A DNA stretch of 64,000 nucleotides from Niebla homalea (GCA_019925105.1 JAHGAU010000008.1:1736001-1800000), one strand, 5' to 3'. Counted from the first letter of the stretch, positions 1-11,743 are shown. Numbers and translations are program-made. The notes: generated from the letters alone by a model not told the origin.

Positions 1-1218
1 TGTGATCATCTTGCCCTGGGTCAGAGTCCCCGTCTTGTCCGAGCAGATGTTTGTCACTCCGCCTAGAGCCTCCAAAGCGCTGAGTTGACGGATGACAACC
101 ATTCGCTTCCGCATTTGAGTCATGCCGACGACCATGGTAATGGTCAGAACCGCGATGAGACTCTCTGGTATGATTGCAATACCTGCGTTTACCTGTTAGC
201 ATCGATTCGATCCACCAGGGCACGAGATTCACTCACCTGTCGAGATGGCATAGATAGCTACCTCATTGGTCACATCGAACCGATTGACACCAAAGACAAT
301 GATTGCTAACAGTATCGCACATCCGAAGAGCAGATAGGCCAATTTGCTGAGTTTGCGCTGTAGCGGTGTCCCAATAGTCAAGCCGAGGAATTTGCCAATA
401 CCATCCCAGATTCTTAGGCCCAAACCCTTTACTGGTTGCATGTTCCCACCTTTCTTGCGCGAAAGCGACCGGTTCGCCTTCCGCTGCTTCCCCTGCATCG
501 ATGCAGCGATCTTGCCGATTTCAGTGTGCATGCCAGTGAAGACAACGACACCTTTTCCACGACCCTTGGTCACCGTGCTCGAAGAGTAGGCCATGTTGAG
601 TCGATCACCCACTCCGACAGTCAGCTCATTGCCGGCCGCAGGTGTCTCGAATTTGGTTTCTTTAGCCACCGGCACGGCCTCTCCAGTCAAAATCTTTTCG
701 TCGCACTCCAACGCCATTGCCTCCACCAAGCGAATGTCGGCGGGTATGGTATCGCCCGTCTTCACGACTATAATGTCGCCAGGCACGACCTCCTTGCTCG
801 GCACGGTACTCACTACCCCATCCCGCAGAACTTGTGCGGAAGGAGAGCTCAGGTTTCGGAGACTGTCCATCTTCTTTTCGGCCTGAAACTCCTGGTAGAA
901 TCCAATGGTGACATTGAGGACGATGACCGCCGTAATGACGCCGCCCTCGATGTAGTCGGTCACGCCGTAGGATAGGGCCATTGCGAGGACAAGGACGAGG
1001 ATCATGGCATTGGAAATCTGTTTGAGGAGGACAGCGTGCCATGATACGCTAGACTTATCGGATAGTTCGTTGGGGCCGTAGGAATCCTGGGCTTTTTGGG
1101 TTGCTGTTGGATTGAGGCCGGTCTCAGGGTTTGTGGACAATTCATCGAGGATCGATGGGAGAGGGAGTAGGAATGGGTGAGATGAATACTCCTGTGTGAT
1201 GTACTTGGTTTGGCCCAT
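1..1218 (-). CDS. ENA-type P-type cation (Na+/K+) ATPase, 5' part only
   Basis: Plasma-membrane P-type ATPase of the fungal ENA (type IID) group, which exports Na+ or K+ at the cost of ATP. Exons read 1218-237 and 182-1 (minus strand); the 54-nt intron 183-236 has a GTGAGT donor, a GCTAAC branch point and a CAG acceptor. The N-terminal cation-ATPase domain (about residues 15-80) is followed by membrane segments, the actuator domain (VPGDIIVVKTGDTIPADIRL, then LTGEAVPV) and further membrane segments. Exon 2 ends just after the phosphorylation motif CSDKTGTLTQGKM, so the nucleotide-binding domain and the remaining membrane helices lie outside the window. The actuator motif is TGEA, where most family members have TGES. 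The ATG at 1218 gives the usual N-terminus. The family is certain; ion preference cannot be read from this part. Confidence 0.93.
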
Positions 1219-2530
1219 GTCTGATGGACCTTTCTCAAGTATATATCTAGGGTGATATGATTGGTAGAATGTGTGTTGTATAATGAAGGCCAGGCTTTCG
1301 TGATGGAAAGCCTTGAAAGAGGTAAAACTGTGAGTAAAAATCTCTAGTTGTAGTGAAAGTGAATCTCTTCAATACGATAGTGGCCAAGGACGGGGGGCAA
1401 CGACCAGGTATATATAACCGTTGGGCCGATCTTGGCTGGCATCCAAGCGTATCTGACCCAGGCCAGTACCTACATCCGCCAAGGGCAGATAAGCCCACAT
1501 CAAAGGCTTCGTAAATACGCATGACGCAACAGCCAGGGTAAAGAAACATCAAACGAGGCATGCAACAACTGCCGAAAACATAATTACACGGCCTCGATAT
1601 CAAAGGCATAGAGGTAATTGGCTCGGCCGCAGCGCGGAGTCCTTCTGGCCAAGACATCCCGGGACTTGGCTCTTGGCATCTGGGCGGAGCGGATGCTTGG
1701 CCACAAGGCCATCGTTTTGCCACGCCGAACATGACACTTTCTGAACCGTTAAGGAATGGCGCTCGGCTTTCGGATCGGAAAGTTGAGAGGCACGATATTC
1801 TTGTAGGTCTGGATCGATTCTGAATAATAAGAGGGCACGATAAAGAGATTCAAAAAGTGAGGAAGTTGTAGGAATGCGGCACCAAACAGTATATACACAA
1901 CGGAGGAAAGGTTTTACTGGTATGATGGGATTGTAACAATGCTATCGGCTGGGTATCTTGTATGAATCGTGGGTGAATAAAGACTATAAAGTAACATAGA
2001 TGGTAGAGAAGCAGAAAGACGGATGGACTTTATCACTCATGCAGGATAGTCGACACACAGTCGCTCGAGCTGTGTCAAAGCGATTGTAATGACCTGATAT
2101 ATCTCGACCCGAGAGGCCAGGCCAGGCCAGGGTAATTGGGAGAATGACAACAAAATTTAGGACCGCTAGAGAAGGATGGATGAACAAGGCGGCTTGTGAT
2201 TGATTGCCTCGTAAGGCCTGGAGGACGTGCCAAGCCGCCGTACCGGGGAGGCGGAAGTTCGTCATTTTGCATTTGCATTTTCATTTTCATTTTCATGCGC
2301 GAAGCAAATACATCAGAATTGTAAACCTGATCATCCAATGCATACCAGCTTTTCAAATCCTCCAGTCAGTTTTTTCAGGACTTTGTTCTCGTCTCCAATC
2401 TATTCCCAAGAGAGCTTGACGGGGTAAACCTCCTGGAAGCTGCTCCTCTTGCTCCATGGCTGGGGCTTCCCCCGCAATGCCTCATCGATGGTGACCTTGG
2501 CCCATTGAACGTTGCATCGAAACGTATATC
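1219..2530. other. Intergenic, between divergently transcribed genes
   Basis: This 1.3-kb stretch separates the divergent starts of the ENA ATPase and the ubiquitin hydrolase and must contain both promoters. The open frames in it (for example 1247-1732 minus) have no recognisable protein character. Apart from the small repeat at 2262-2297 I see nothing else. Confidence 0.6.
2262..2297. repeat. Short TTTTCA-type microsatellite
   Basis: About five tandem copies of a 6-bp unit (TTTGCA drifting to TTTTCA). It lies upstream of the ubiquitin hydrolase start and is not in a gene. Confidence 0.8.
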
Positions 2531-4366
2531 ATGCCTGATAAGCCTCTTACGGTCTTCACATATGCAGCTAGCGCCTCCCTGGCTGCTGTGGCTCTTGTCT
2601 ACTTCTTTCATCCAACCTACTTACTGGACGACCCTTCCTCCGCGGCCTCCGCCAATTCTCGCAAGAAGGGCATTATCGGTCTTGTCAATCCTGCCAATAA
2701 TTGCTTTATCAACTGCAATCTCCAGTCGCTGGCAGGCCTCGGCGATCTGCGTGTCTACCTCATACGTGAGGTCCACAGGCGCGATCTTGGAGGAATAGAA
2801 GTTTATGGGGTCTTGCCCGACGAGAGCGATAGAGAGGAGGGAAAGAAGAAGATGGTGGATGCCAGGAAGTTGCTCAGCCTACAAGCTGGCGAAGTAACAC
2901 GAGGGCTGAAGGCAATGATTGACCGTTTGAACGAGAGACCCATTGCGAAGAAAACCATAAGCGCCAGCCCCTTCATTCGAGTGTTGGAGGGGGCTTTTGG
3001 AACAACTATAAGCAAAGCGCAGCAGGATGCACAGGAGCTCTTGCAAATCGTTGCCGAAAGGTTGAGTGAGGAATACCACGCCGGGAAAGAGGCGAGAAAA
3101 AGGTCTAGGAGAAGAGCAAACACAGCCGTTTACAGCCCAGAGTCAGACAACAATGCCGAGAAGAAGATTGTATACCAAGTGGAATCAGACCTGGAGGGAG
3201 GATTAAGTCCAGTCGCGCTCAACGTAGCGGAAAATGCCCATACCGATAGGAGTGAGGAAGGTGATGGGATAGATGACGAGGATGGGTTTCCGCTCGAAGG
3301 ACAGACGGAAGCGCGTGTCGAATGCAGCTTTTGTCATTTTGTTCCAAAAGTCACGCCCACAAGCTTCGTCATGCTGAATCTAATGGTGCCACAACAAAAT
3401 CACTCGTCACTGAATGAATGCTTTGACGCACATTTTAAAAGGGAATTCATTGACGACTACAAGTGTGACAAGTGCCGCCTCGTGCATGCCATTGAAGCAT
3501 CCACCAAGGAGATGATGACAGCAAAGTCACATCAACATAGGAAGGAGCTAGGTTCGTCGATCGAGAGAATGAAAGAAGCCTTGGATGAGGATCCAGAGAA
3601 TCCTCCGCAGGATGTCCCTCTCCCCGACATCAAATTCGCGCCTAAACGCAAGATAGCCCGTTATACCGAAATCGTGACTTTTCCCAAAGTTCTCATTATA
3701 CATCTTTCGAGATCCATCTTTGATCCCCGTAGCAGCTCCACGAAGAATCTGGCCAAAGTCACCTTTCCCGAAAGACTACCAGTCGGTGGCATTCTCAGAA
3801 GACGCCATTATAAGCTCTTGGGCGTCGTCTGCCACAAGGGAACGCACAGCAGTGGCCACTACGAGACTTTCAGGAGGCAGCACTCTTATGCGCCCTACTC
3901 AAACCCTCACTCGGACAAGGCTACAAGCCCTTACAGTGCGGGAAGGGAACCATCAAAGACGACAAGCGCTCCTAACATCCGCCTCGGCTCAGGCCTACCT
4001 GATGATGACAGTTCTAGACCATCATTCACGACTTCAAAGGAAGATTCCACTCCGTCGACTTCTCCACGCACTTCAGGGACGTCATCCATCCCCTCAACGC
4101 AGCCATCCTCGAAGCCTGAACCAAACCCGCTGGAATCCAAGGGATCTGATCCGATTGCGAAAGATGAGGCAATCTTGAACAATAAAACACCCTCATCAAA
4201 GGTTGATCTGACACGTATGAAACGCAAGAAAAGGCCAGCTGACCGATGGTGGCGAATCAGCGATGACAAGATCAAAGAGTGTAAGACGAATGAGGTCCTT
4301 GGCATGGCCAGGGAAGTGTATATGCTCTTCTATGAAATGGAGCGGTCAAATCACGCCGCCTTGTGA
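2531..4366 (+). CDS. Ubiquitin C-terminal hydrolase (USP/UCH family), membrane-anchored, UBP1-like
   Basis: Cysteine protease that removes ubiquitin from proteins. Single exon, 611 aa. A hydrophobic segment at residues 8-26 predicts an N-terminal membrane anchor, as in yeast Ubp1 and animal USP30. The Cys box begins with GLVNPANNCFINCNLQSL at about residue 50, with the catalytic Cys in NNCF. A CxxC pair (CSFC near 266) and a second (CDKC near 320) form the zinc-ribbon fingers of the family. The His box is SSGHYETF near 441, and WWRISDDKI...YMLFYEM near 575-603 is the usual C-terminal end of the domain. Residues about 450-560 are a Ser/Pro-rich insertion between the His box and the last strand. 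All catalytic elements are present and the reading frame is intact. Whether it sits on the ER or mitochondria cannot be decided from sequence. Confidence 0.92.
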   Translation: MPDKPLTVFTYAASASLAAVALVYFFHPTYLLDDPSSAASANSRKKGIIGLVNPANNCFINCNLQSLAGLGDLRVYLIREVHRRDLGGIEVYGVLPDESDREEGKKKMVDARKLLSLQAGEVTRGLKAMIDRLNERPIAKKTISASPFIRVLEGAFGTTISKAQQDAQELLQIVAERLSEEYHAGKEARKRSRRRANTAVYSPESDNNAEKKIVYQVESDLEGGLSPVALNVAENAHTDRSEEGDGIDDEDGFPLEGQTEARVECSFCHFVPKVTPTSFVMLNLMVPQQNHSSLNECFDAHFKREFIDDYKCDKCRLVHAIEASTKEMMTAKSHQHRKELGSSIERMKEALDEDPENPPQDVPLPDIKFAPKRKIARYTEIVTFPKVLIIHLSRSIFDPRSSSTKNLAKVTFPERLPVGGILRRRHYKLLGVVCHKGTHSSGHYETFRRQHSYAPYSNPHSDKATSPYSAGREPSKTTSAPNIRLGSGLPDDDSSRPSFTTSKEDSTPSTSPRTSGTSSIPSTQPSSKPEPNPLESKGSDPIAKDEAILNNKTPSSKVDLTRMKRKKRPADRWWRISDDKIKECKTNEVLGMAREVYMLFYEMERSNHAAL

Positions 4367-4748
4367 GGGAACGTTAAATGATGTAACTACTTATCTGACA
4401 CAGAACGAGTAACGATACATAAAACAGAATAACCCCAATCGTATGTACATCTGGGTTCCAAAGCATTCAACGAACTTCCAGAATGTTAGTGACTATACAG
4501 ATCAGGAACATGTATTCAGGTTTCATTGAGAAATCAAGCTCATATTCTCACATACGTGTCGAGTTTCCGAGGTCTATCACACCGAGACAAGGCAACTGGG
4601 AAAAGAAAGAAAAAAGCCCGCTTATGCAGGACGCTTCATAGGTGTCAGGCGTCATTCGCCAGCTTTGTAACAACTCCTGCTCTTATAAGTCACTAACACC
4701 GACCTAGGCCATTTCTTTTCTTAGACCTATTGGTAATGACCAGGGGAG
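4367..4748. other. Intergenic, nothing recognised
   Basis: Non-coding spacer between the ubiquitin hydrolase and the HET gene. No open frame or repeat of note. Confidence 0.5.
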
Positions 4749-5899
4749 ATGGCGTTTTCGACCGAGGAAACCTCACCAGCAGCGCATCTCCAATCCTTCC
4801 AAGTGATGGACGTCAGCGAGGGCAACAAATTAGCCCTGTTGCGTAATGATGCTGCAGCCTTCCCAGAAACCATCCATGAAGCCGAGAGCCTCCTGTCAGA
4901 GATCGAAAGACTATGTCCAGATGATGCCCAAATTTTTGGGCTGAAGAAGGACATCATTGGTTCGGTGCCATTCAAGCTGCTGCATGAGCCCGCAAGTCCA
5001 CCCAATGGAGACACCACAGGCGTGGGGATGCATTTCGGCAGCTACATCACTCTGAGTTACTGTTGGCGCTGTGCGGACTGGACACCCACCGAAGTCTTGG
5101 GTGATGTGGCGCCTGGATGGCCCATCTCTTGTCGGATGCTGCGGAGCTTGTTACGGCAACGGAGAGCCTTGGATGAAGGCATCTGGGTGGACGAGCGCTG
5201 CATCAACCAAGACGATGCGTCTGAGAAGTCTCACGCCATCAGCACCATGGATCTGGTCTACAAGAGAGCCCGCCTTGTCGTTGTCGCCATTGAAGACGTC
5301 AGCTTTTCTGAACCGGAAGCATCGCTCATTCAGCGATTTATTGCCGACACGGAGGCGGATGCTGATGGCGAGACTGACTCTCAGCTCGACGATGAGATAC
5401 TGTTCGGGATACTGGTGAGACTGGCATCAGCCCGCTGGTTCCAGAGAGCATGGTGCTCTCACGAGTCTTGGTGTTCCTCCTCGCCACCGACAATGATATC
5501 CTGGAACTCCCGATCGCAGCATTGGAGAACCTGGCCACGATCGCTTTCAAAAACGCTCGCCAAGCTGAACTCCGGAGTGAGCTCATGCGGGGGACATCCT
5601 TCATCTGTCAGCTCATCTGGAAGGGGGCGGAACGTACAAAGGGCGATCGGAGCCATCGGACGGTCAAAATCGACTTCTCGACCATCGATCGGCTCAAGTG
5701 CGATGTGGAGACGGATAAGATCTCCATTTCCTTGAACATCGCTGGACTTCAGGTCTACTACAAAGGCCGCAGGCAATCGAGGGATCAATGCCGTTGGCTG
5801 CTGGCCATCATCACGCTGTGCACTGGGGACGCAACGGTCTTTGGTGGAGATCGGGGATTCCTGAGGCGACGAACGTCGATCCTGGACGGGCTGGATTGA
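4749..5899 (+). pseudogene. HET-domain (heterokaryon incompatibility) protein, frameshifted
   Basis: HET proteins trigger cell death after fusion of incompatible hyphae. The first frame (4749 to about 5465) contains the HET hallmarks: SYITLSYCWR near residue 97, a region ending GIWVDERCINQDD near 157-170, and RWFQRAWCSHE near 228-238. At about 5450-5470 the frame breaks. The protein continues one frame over (5450-5899) with VFLLATDNDILELP and ends CTGDATVFGGDRGFL...GLD, which matches the usual end of this domain class. The space between the breaks is too short for an intron and a few residues normally following the CSHE motif seem to be missing, so a small deletion is the simplest explanation. 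The first frame alone would give 328 aa with a nonsense tail. An assembly error is the other possibility. Confidence 0.75.
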
Positions 5900-6563
5900 T
5901 GCTGGATTATGAGAAATCTGTCCATAATGTGGTGACTCCAATGATAGCATATGAGAAATGATGCTGGAATATAAGCAATATGTTCGAAACGTAATAATTG
6001 TAAAAGTTCATAATGAATAACGCATATACCCGTTCTTTAAAGGTTATCGTGGTGGGCATGGGGGGTTGGGGAAGGGGGGTTCTTGGGTTAGATGAGACGA
6101 TGTTTGCTATCCTTGCTCCAGCCAGCAATAGGTTCACCATGGAAAAATTGAAAGGCTTTCTTATCTTATCAGAACTCAAGTTGTACCTCAACAATGTCCC
6201 GCATTGCGGCACGCTGATTGGTCAGACGCGCCTCTGCCGCGATTCAAGAATCTGGGAGCCTCGGCTGCCGCAGAATCAACGGTTCATCCAAAACTCACAC
6301 GCAAGTGCAAAGTCATCAATTGACCAATGTACCACGCTTACAAACATTCTCCATGGCATACCGCGACCCACGTCCCAACATCATGACTTTCCCCACTTCC
6401 TTCGCTCTGGTGCAACAACCCTTCTGATCTCCAAATCTCCCGCCGCCGCCGTCGTCGTCCTTTCACCATCACATTCAGAGCGCACCGGCATCTTGCCTCA
6501 CGCCCCGAAGCAGTGCTCTCTCTCCGTTCCAGGCTCCTCAGACTTCGCCTACGGTCCGCGACA
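5900..6563. other. Intergenic, nothing recognised
   Basis: Spacer between the HET gene and the small membrane-protein gene. A long frame crosses it (6013 onward) but the part before about 6715 has no protein-like composition; it is kept out of the gene model for that reason. Confidence 0.4.
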
Positions 6564-7182
6564 ATGTCACGCTTCTCCCTCCTCCCACCCTATCTCACCA
6601 TCCTCGAAACATGGATCATCCGCCTCTTCGTTCGTTCCCCCTCCCCCGGCCCTGCCTACTCTGCCGGCCCCCTCAACCCCCCTTACTTATCCTTCCCCCA
6701 TCCTTCCTCCTCAGTCATCCTCAGGACCCGCTGACGATATCCACCCACAGCTCCTCCTCGCCCTCATAACCATCGGTCCCTGGCTCCTCTTCATCCTCGC
6801 AGACATGCTGCTCTACACCATCCGCGCCATCCTCTACGAGATCCCCATCGTCGGCGGCAGGGCGAGGGGCAAGCGGCGGCCCAGGCGGCCCACATTGAGT
6901 GAGAGTCGCCAGAGGGGGCGGGCGTGGAGTTTTGGTGGGGGTGGGGTGCCTGAGGCGTTGAGGAGGCATGGGAGTTGGCAGAGCGATGGGGTTGTGGTGG
7001 AGGAGGTTGCTGGGGAGGAGGAAGAGGAAGTTGTCGTTGTGAGGAGGAGGAAGAGGAGAAGTAGTGGGCAGGGGAAGGAGGAGGGGGGTGGAGTGGATGA
7101 GGGGGTACAGACTGGGGAGGGGGAGGTGAGGGAAGTGGGGATGAGGGATGAAGTAAATGGAGACATGGGGAAAGACAGATAG
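6564..7182 (+). CDS. Small membrane protein with Arg/Glu-rich tail, unknown function
   Basis: Proposed two-exon gene: 6564-6629 and 6715-7182, giving about 177 aa. Exon 1 encodes an N-terminus ending LETWIIRLF. The 85-nt intron 6630-6714 has a GTTCGT donor and a pyrimidine tract ending TCCTCAG, and its length restores the frame. Exon 2 carries a clear membrane helix (LLLALITIGPWLLFILADML) followed by a second amphipathic stretch, then a charged tail rich in RGRR, EEEEE and RRRKRR. The upstream half of the locus is C-rich and the downstream half G-rich on the same strand. I do not recognise the family. A longer unspliced reading from 6013 is possible but its first 230 residues look non-coding. 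Confidence 0.5.
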
Positions 7183-7801
7183 AATGCGCCTTAAATGCGC
7201 CTTGAATGTACACTTCGTGCATGCAATAGGAGGGTGACCATTGAAATCATGATTGGATGCAAGGTAGGGGCGATCTCTTCAGTTGAGCCTCTGCAACAGC
7301 GCGTTCTTCCACTCCACTTTGGTTCTCTGGGAGTGTTTTCTTGGTCTTTCTTCGCGTGAAAATTATGACTGTAGCAGTCAGGATGCTGCTCTTCTAGAAA
7401 ACTTGGAAAATTGCAAGCGGCGTCTCCTCGCCCGTGTGCACCGTCCAGGAATGCCTTTTTTTCTTTTACAATGCCACGAAACCCTTTTTAGAACCAGGAA
7501 ATCATTTTCCTTCAATATACGATTAGGCAGATCTTTCTGCATCTAGCCGTGGGAACGGCGCAAGAATCCACTTGGGCCGAACTCGTTGGTCCTGCACGGC
7601 TGGGGGGCGAGAATAGCACGAGAATGGCGCAGACGCCTTATTAACCCCTACCATCTGCTGCCAGAATGAGGGTCTCTCGAGCACACGGTTCGTGCTGCGT
7701 TGCATCTTGTTCCTTTCATGTAGCAGTGTCAAGACCTTGTTGTGTCTGTACCTTGTACTCAGAATTCAGCGCAGACGGGCAAGATCCACTCGCGGCCTGC
7801 A
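7183..7801. other. Intergenic, nothing recognised
   Basis: Spacer of about 600 bp; small open frames only, none with protein-like content. Confidence 0.4.
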
Positions 7802-9476
7802 ATGTCTTCTTCTTCGAATGCGTCTGACCCTGGGGAGGGTTCTTCTACCGGTAGCCATGTGTCCCAGGCAGCCACTTTGTCCGAAGAATTCCCAATTGAG
7901 ATGGTAGACCTCGCCGTCGCTTTGCGAGATCCATGGACTCAGGTGACTTCTGGACCAGAGGAATCCTCAGTAGAGCCAGCACTGGAGTCATCAGCAGCGG
8001 TGCCGAACGTCGCAGGACATACGCAGACGCCTGAGGGGCAGTTAGAGCCTGTGAGCGAAGATCAGGATCTTGAGACTTGTGGTCAGTATCCCTCGTTCTC
8101 CAACGACTGGTCGCTGATGAACCAATTCTCAGCACAAGTGGGCAACGATCGTTCTGGATATTTGCAGAGACTCTTTGGAGGCTTCGGGAAAAAGAGGAAC
8201 AGCAAGGATAAACAGCCATTCCAAGTTCCGGAGGGGTGGCCTAAGCCAAGTAACGAGGGCCTCCTGTTCCCTTAGCATATTTCGACTGTTGACAAGATGG
8301 CAGTCGAAGAGCATCCTGATGGGTTTCCTCGACTGTCCGCGTTCCTGGCATCTGGGGTACGTCGAGGTCCGACCTCGCATTTCCTTTCGAATTCAAGTCC
8401 GTCGGCTTTCTGCGTTTCTTCCAAGCTGACATGACTTTGACAGATAGTCCGCCGTAGCAATGGCCCGAAGGTTCAATCTCCTTCGGATGCGTCTAATAGT
8501 CCATAGGCAAGTCGAAATCGCCAAGCTCCAAGACCAAATATTAAAGAGCGACCTGGAGATTGCGGCAGAGGACGGTCGTGAGCTGGTGACCTTAGATTGG
8601 GAGCCCAGAAGCCCAAAGGGGCTTGCTCAAATATCCTTGATGCAAGAAATACATGCCAAGCTGAAGGACTACGGTCAGCAATTGGTGCCTGCTGCAGGGC
8701 TCCTCGCTGAACGTTCTTAGACGATATGATAGGTCGAGCGAGGACCTTCTTGGCCACAAAATCCCCCAAACGACGCAACCTCCAAAGCTACAAAAACTGG
8801 CTTGCTAACGTGAAGCCGTTGAATAAAAGAGAAAACCTTTACCTCGAACATGGATATGACTACATTGCGCTGGCTGAGACGCAAGACTCGGCTCCTCTGG
8901 ATGGTGCTATTCAAAAGATCATGGATCACTGGGTTCCAAAGAAGGCCAGCAAGCTTGGTCGGATGCGTTGAATTGTTTGCAGTATGCTGACAATGTTGCA
9001 GCACTTTTTCGCACCTTGGGAATATCAGCTCAAGAGTACCGATGAGAGCGTCCGCTTCCGAAGCGACACAAGAACGGTGATTTTCGTCAAACTGGTGATG
9101 ACCACGTCCGTCATCATACTCCTCATTGGGCCTTCGGCTGTGCTATACTTGGTACCAGGTGTGAGTCAGCTCAAGTTGCCCATGATGAAATGTTGGAGTT
9201 TATCTGACCCACTTTTCAGCAAAGCGCATTGAAGTTACTTCTCATCATGGGGTGCGTCGGGCTCTTCAGCCTGCTTCTGAATGTTGCTACACAATGTCGG
9301 TCAGTATCATATTGAAGGCTCTTACTTCATTTCATTGTGCTGACGCTTGCCTCTAGACGCAATAAGGTCTTCGTACGTTGTGCCTTCAAGCTCTACCACG
9401 ATACAACGTTGTTACCTCTAATTACACGTACAACGCGAGCCATATGAAGTATTAGGCTAATGCTTGCAATTGTTAG
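7802..9476 (+). CDS. DUF6594 domain membrane protein, multi-exon, 3' end uncertain
   Basis: Fungal DUF6594 proteins are membrane proteins of unknown function with a helical domain and three C-terminal membrane helices. Exons I can support: 7802-8249, 8304-8356, 8448-8673, 8721-8932, 9002-9160, 9220-9299, 9357-9372 and 9456-9476. The domain begins EEHPDGFPRLSAFLAS, continues ARRFNLLRMRLIVHRQVEIAKLQDQ (shown only in part here) and KRRNLQSYKNWL, and ends in membrane helices near VKLVMTTSVIILLIGPSAVL and LKLLLIMGCVGLFSLLLNVA. The first about 150 residues are a Ser/Glu-rich extension not usual in the family. The donor at 8933 (GTTCCA) is poor. The last helix is doubtful: the frame stops at 9474, yet the family-typical YCAVL sequence lies at 9542-9556 where no clean splice reaches it. 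The gene may be decaying at its 3' end. Confidence 0.65.
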
Positions 9477-10309
9477 TAAGTCATGTGATCCTGATAGCTT
9501 CTATGATTGCGCATCATTGGCTAACGTCAGCTTGCCCCTAGATATTGTGCTGTTCTGGCAAGTATATCCCAAGTTCACATGCTCTTTCTCACGGAGTTGT
9601 ACCGTATTGCCACTGACTCCCGTGATTGTTATTAGGTCGTTTTCCTTGGGAGTAGTTCCGGTCCCAGCGTATCTTGATTGGCGAACAAGTTTACCAATGG
9701 GTACTAATATGGCGGACAAGTTTCTCAACAGGTATTAATGTGGCGTGACTCGAGGTCACAATGAGTAACATGACAGAATTTGAGGATCAAGATTCATATT
9801 TCGGCAAAATCTGAGGTTATACAATGAATTTTATCCCCAATAAAGTCTAGACGTTTCAGCCGCGAGTTTCACTACATTCTTTACGTATAAAGATCTGCTA
9901 GTACTCTGTCGACTAATCATATTGCTTCGTTCACTCTGTACGACCGACATTGCAATTTTTTCATTCACTTGGAGTAACCTTTATTTCCTCTTTTTCACTG
10001 CTTTCCTCTCTTCCCTGGCCATGATACTCTCACGATCCCTACTGTCTCTTTTAAATGGTGATTGTATTATAACGCAAACCTACAAATCTACATCCTTGCC
10101 ATAATGTCGTTACATGATCCCTCTTCCCAAACTTCCAAGGTTGCAAATAGATCTGATATATTTATCCCTCTTTAAATAAATAAGAGATATGTATGATTAA
10201 GAGCCAGCATACTCGCAAGCAAGCAAGATCGTTACATATATTAATATACGTTAGTACGAAGTTACGGATAAGCAGTCTGGTGATGTTCCTGGCAGTGTAT
10301 CTCGGGGCG

Positions 10310-10590
10310 ATCCTGGCGCTGGCGGAACTTGCTACGGCCGTAAGTACTGGCGGCGGTACTATTGGCCGCGGCAGTGCTAGCCACGGCGGTACTAGCTATA
10401 ACGGTACTGATAGCAATAATATTAACTGTGGCAATATTGGTTACGGCGGTGTTAACTATGGCGGCGGTAATACTACGTCGGTATTAACCACAGCAGTATT
10501 GGCCACACTGGTACTGGCCATAGCAGTATTGGCCACAGCAGTACTGGCGGCGGCAATACTGGTAGCAATAATGCTGGTAGTAGTGAAATT
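10310..10590. repeat. Degenerate 15-bp tandem repeat block
   Basis: Roughly 18 imperfect copies of a 15-bp unit; the best-kept form is GTATTGGCCACAGCA at 10495-10540. Read in one frame it gives a Val-Leu-Ala-Thr pentapeptide pattern, in another a Gly/Ser/Thr/Asn-rich pentapeptide pattern. Neither frame stays open through the whole block: the hydrophilic reading changes frame at about 10480. It may be the wreck of a Gly/Ser-rich repeat protein. Confidence 0.7.
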
Positions 10591-11743
10591 AAGTCTCGAG
10601 GTAATACTATGCCTTTTACAAATATATTGAAAGCTTTTGAATAGAGTAAATAAAGCTGACGACGTTGTACAGAGCGAAAGTGGCTTCCGAACGCGGTGGC
10701 CGAAGGCTGGGGCAAGTTGAAAAGGAAGGTTAACAAGCGGTAAGGAATCATTTTAATCACGAAGTACACTATATTCCTAAACTGACGAAAACAATAGAAC
10801 CTAGGTAGGGAATGGCAAGCAAGTGGACGGTGATAGGTGGAATCCGAGAGAAAAGGGGGGCAACATAGGCGAGCTTGGTGAATATATAAAATGTTTTTGG
10901 ATGGAGACAAGATACAACAATAGCAGCCGTGCTACGATTTTATGATCAATCACTTTACCACATATTTACATTACTCGATCAAACGATTCTCTATGTCTGT
11001 AGTTATGAAGCTTGTAAATCAAAGTACGATTTCTTTTTCTTCCACCCAATCCAGGAGCAGAGGAGAAGTACAGGAGAGACATAAGCAATGCCAAGAGCCT
11101 TAAGCATATATACTGATATGCGATTGTATACGGAGACTGAGATGGAGCAAGGAAAAGGAGCAGGGCGGTATTAGGTCTGCTAGCGGTGCTGGTAGTCGCG
11201 GTAGGTCTGCTGGGGGTTTTATGGATGTCAGGGGTGGTTGTTCAGGGGGTGGTAGTGGCGCAGAAGTAGGTTCCTCCGGGTATACTTTAAGTAATACAAG
11301 TATAACACAATGAAAATAGCGAATAACTTTTACAGTAGATGGAGTAGTACGTCCTTCATAATGAACATAGCGGTATTATAAGAGATTCACCTGAAGCAGC
11401 AATACTCCAAAGGTACTGATATCGCAACTGGTATTGCAATGCTATACCCTTAACCTTCCCAATCAATTAACTCCAACGACCCCAATAGAATCCAAACCAT
11501 AAAACACATTTCACCAAAATCTTCACCACCGACCCCCCAACCCGTTCCCAACAGCCAGACCAACTCTGTAACCCTATTCAACCAATATCACCTTAAAACC
11601 TAAATCTTCCACAACACAGCGCCCCCCCTTCTCCCGGGGTTTTCACACACCTCATACAACAACGCCAAATTAAATCATCGCCACCGCATATACATACATA
11701 GCACAGCTTCCATGACGGCGGTGACGAGGGATGATGGATGGAT

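Noticed and set aside
1247..1732. 161-codon minus-strand frame upstream of the ATPase gene
   Set aside because: Composition is unlike protein (many Cys, Pro and Arg without pattern) and it lies in the promoter of the ATPase gene.
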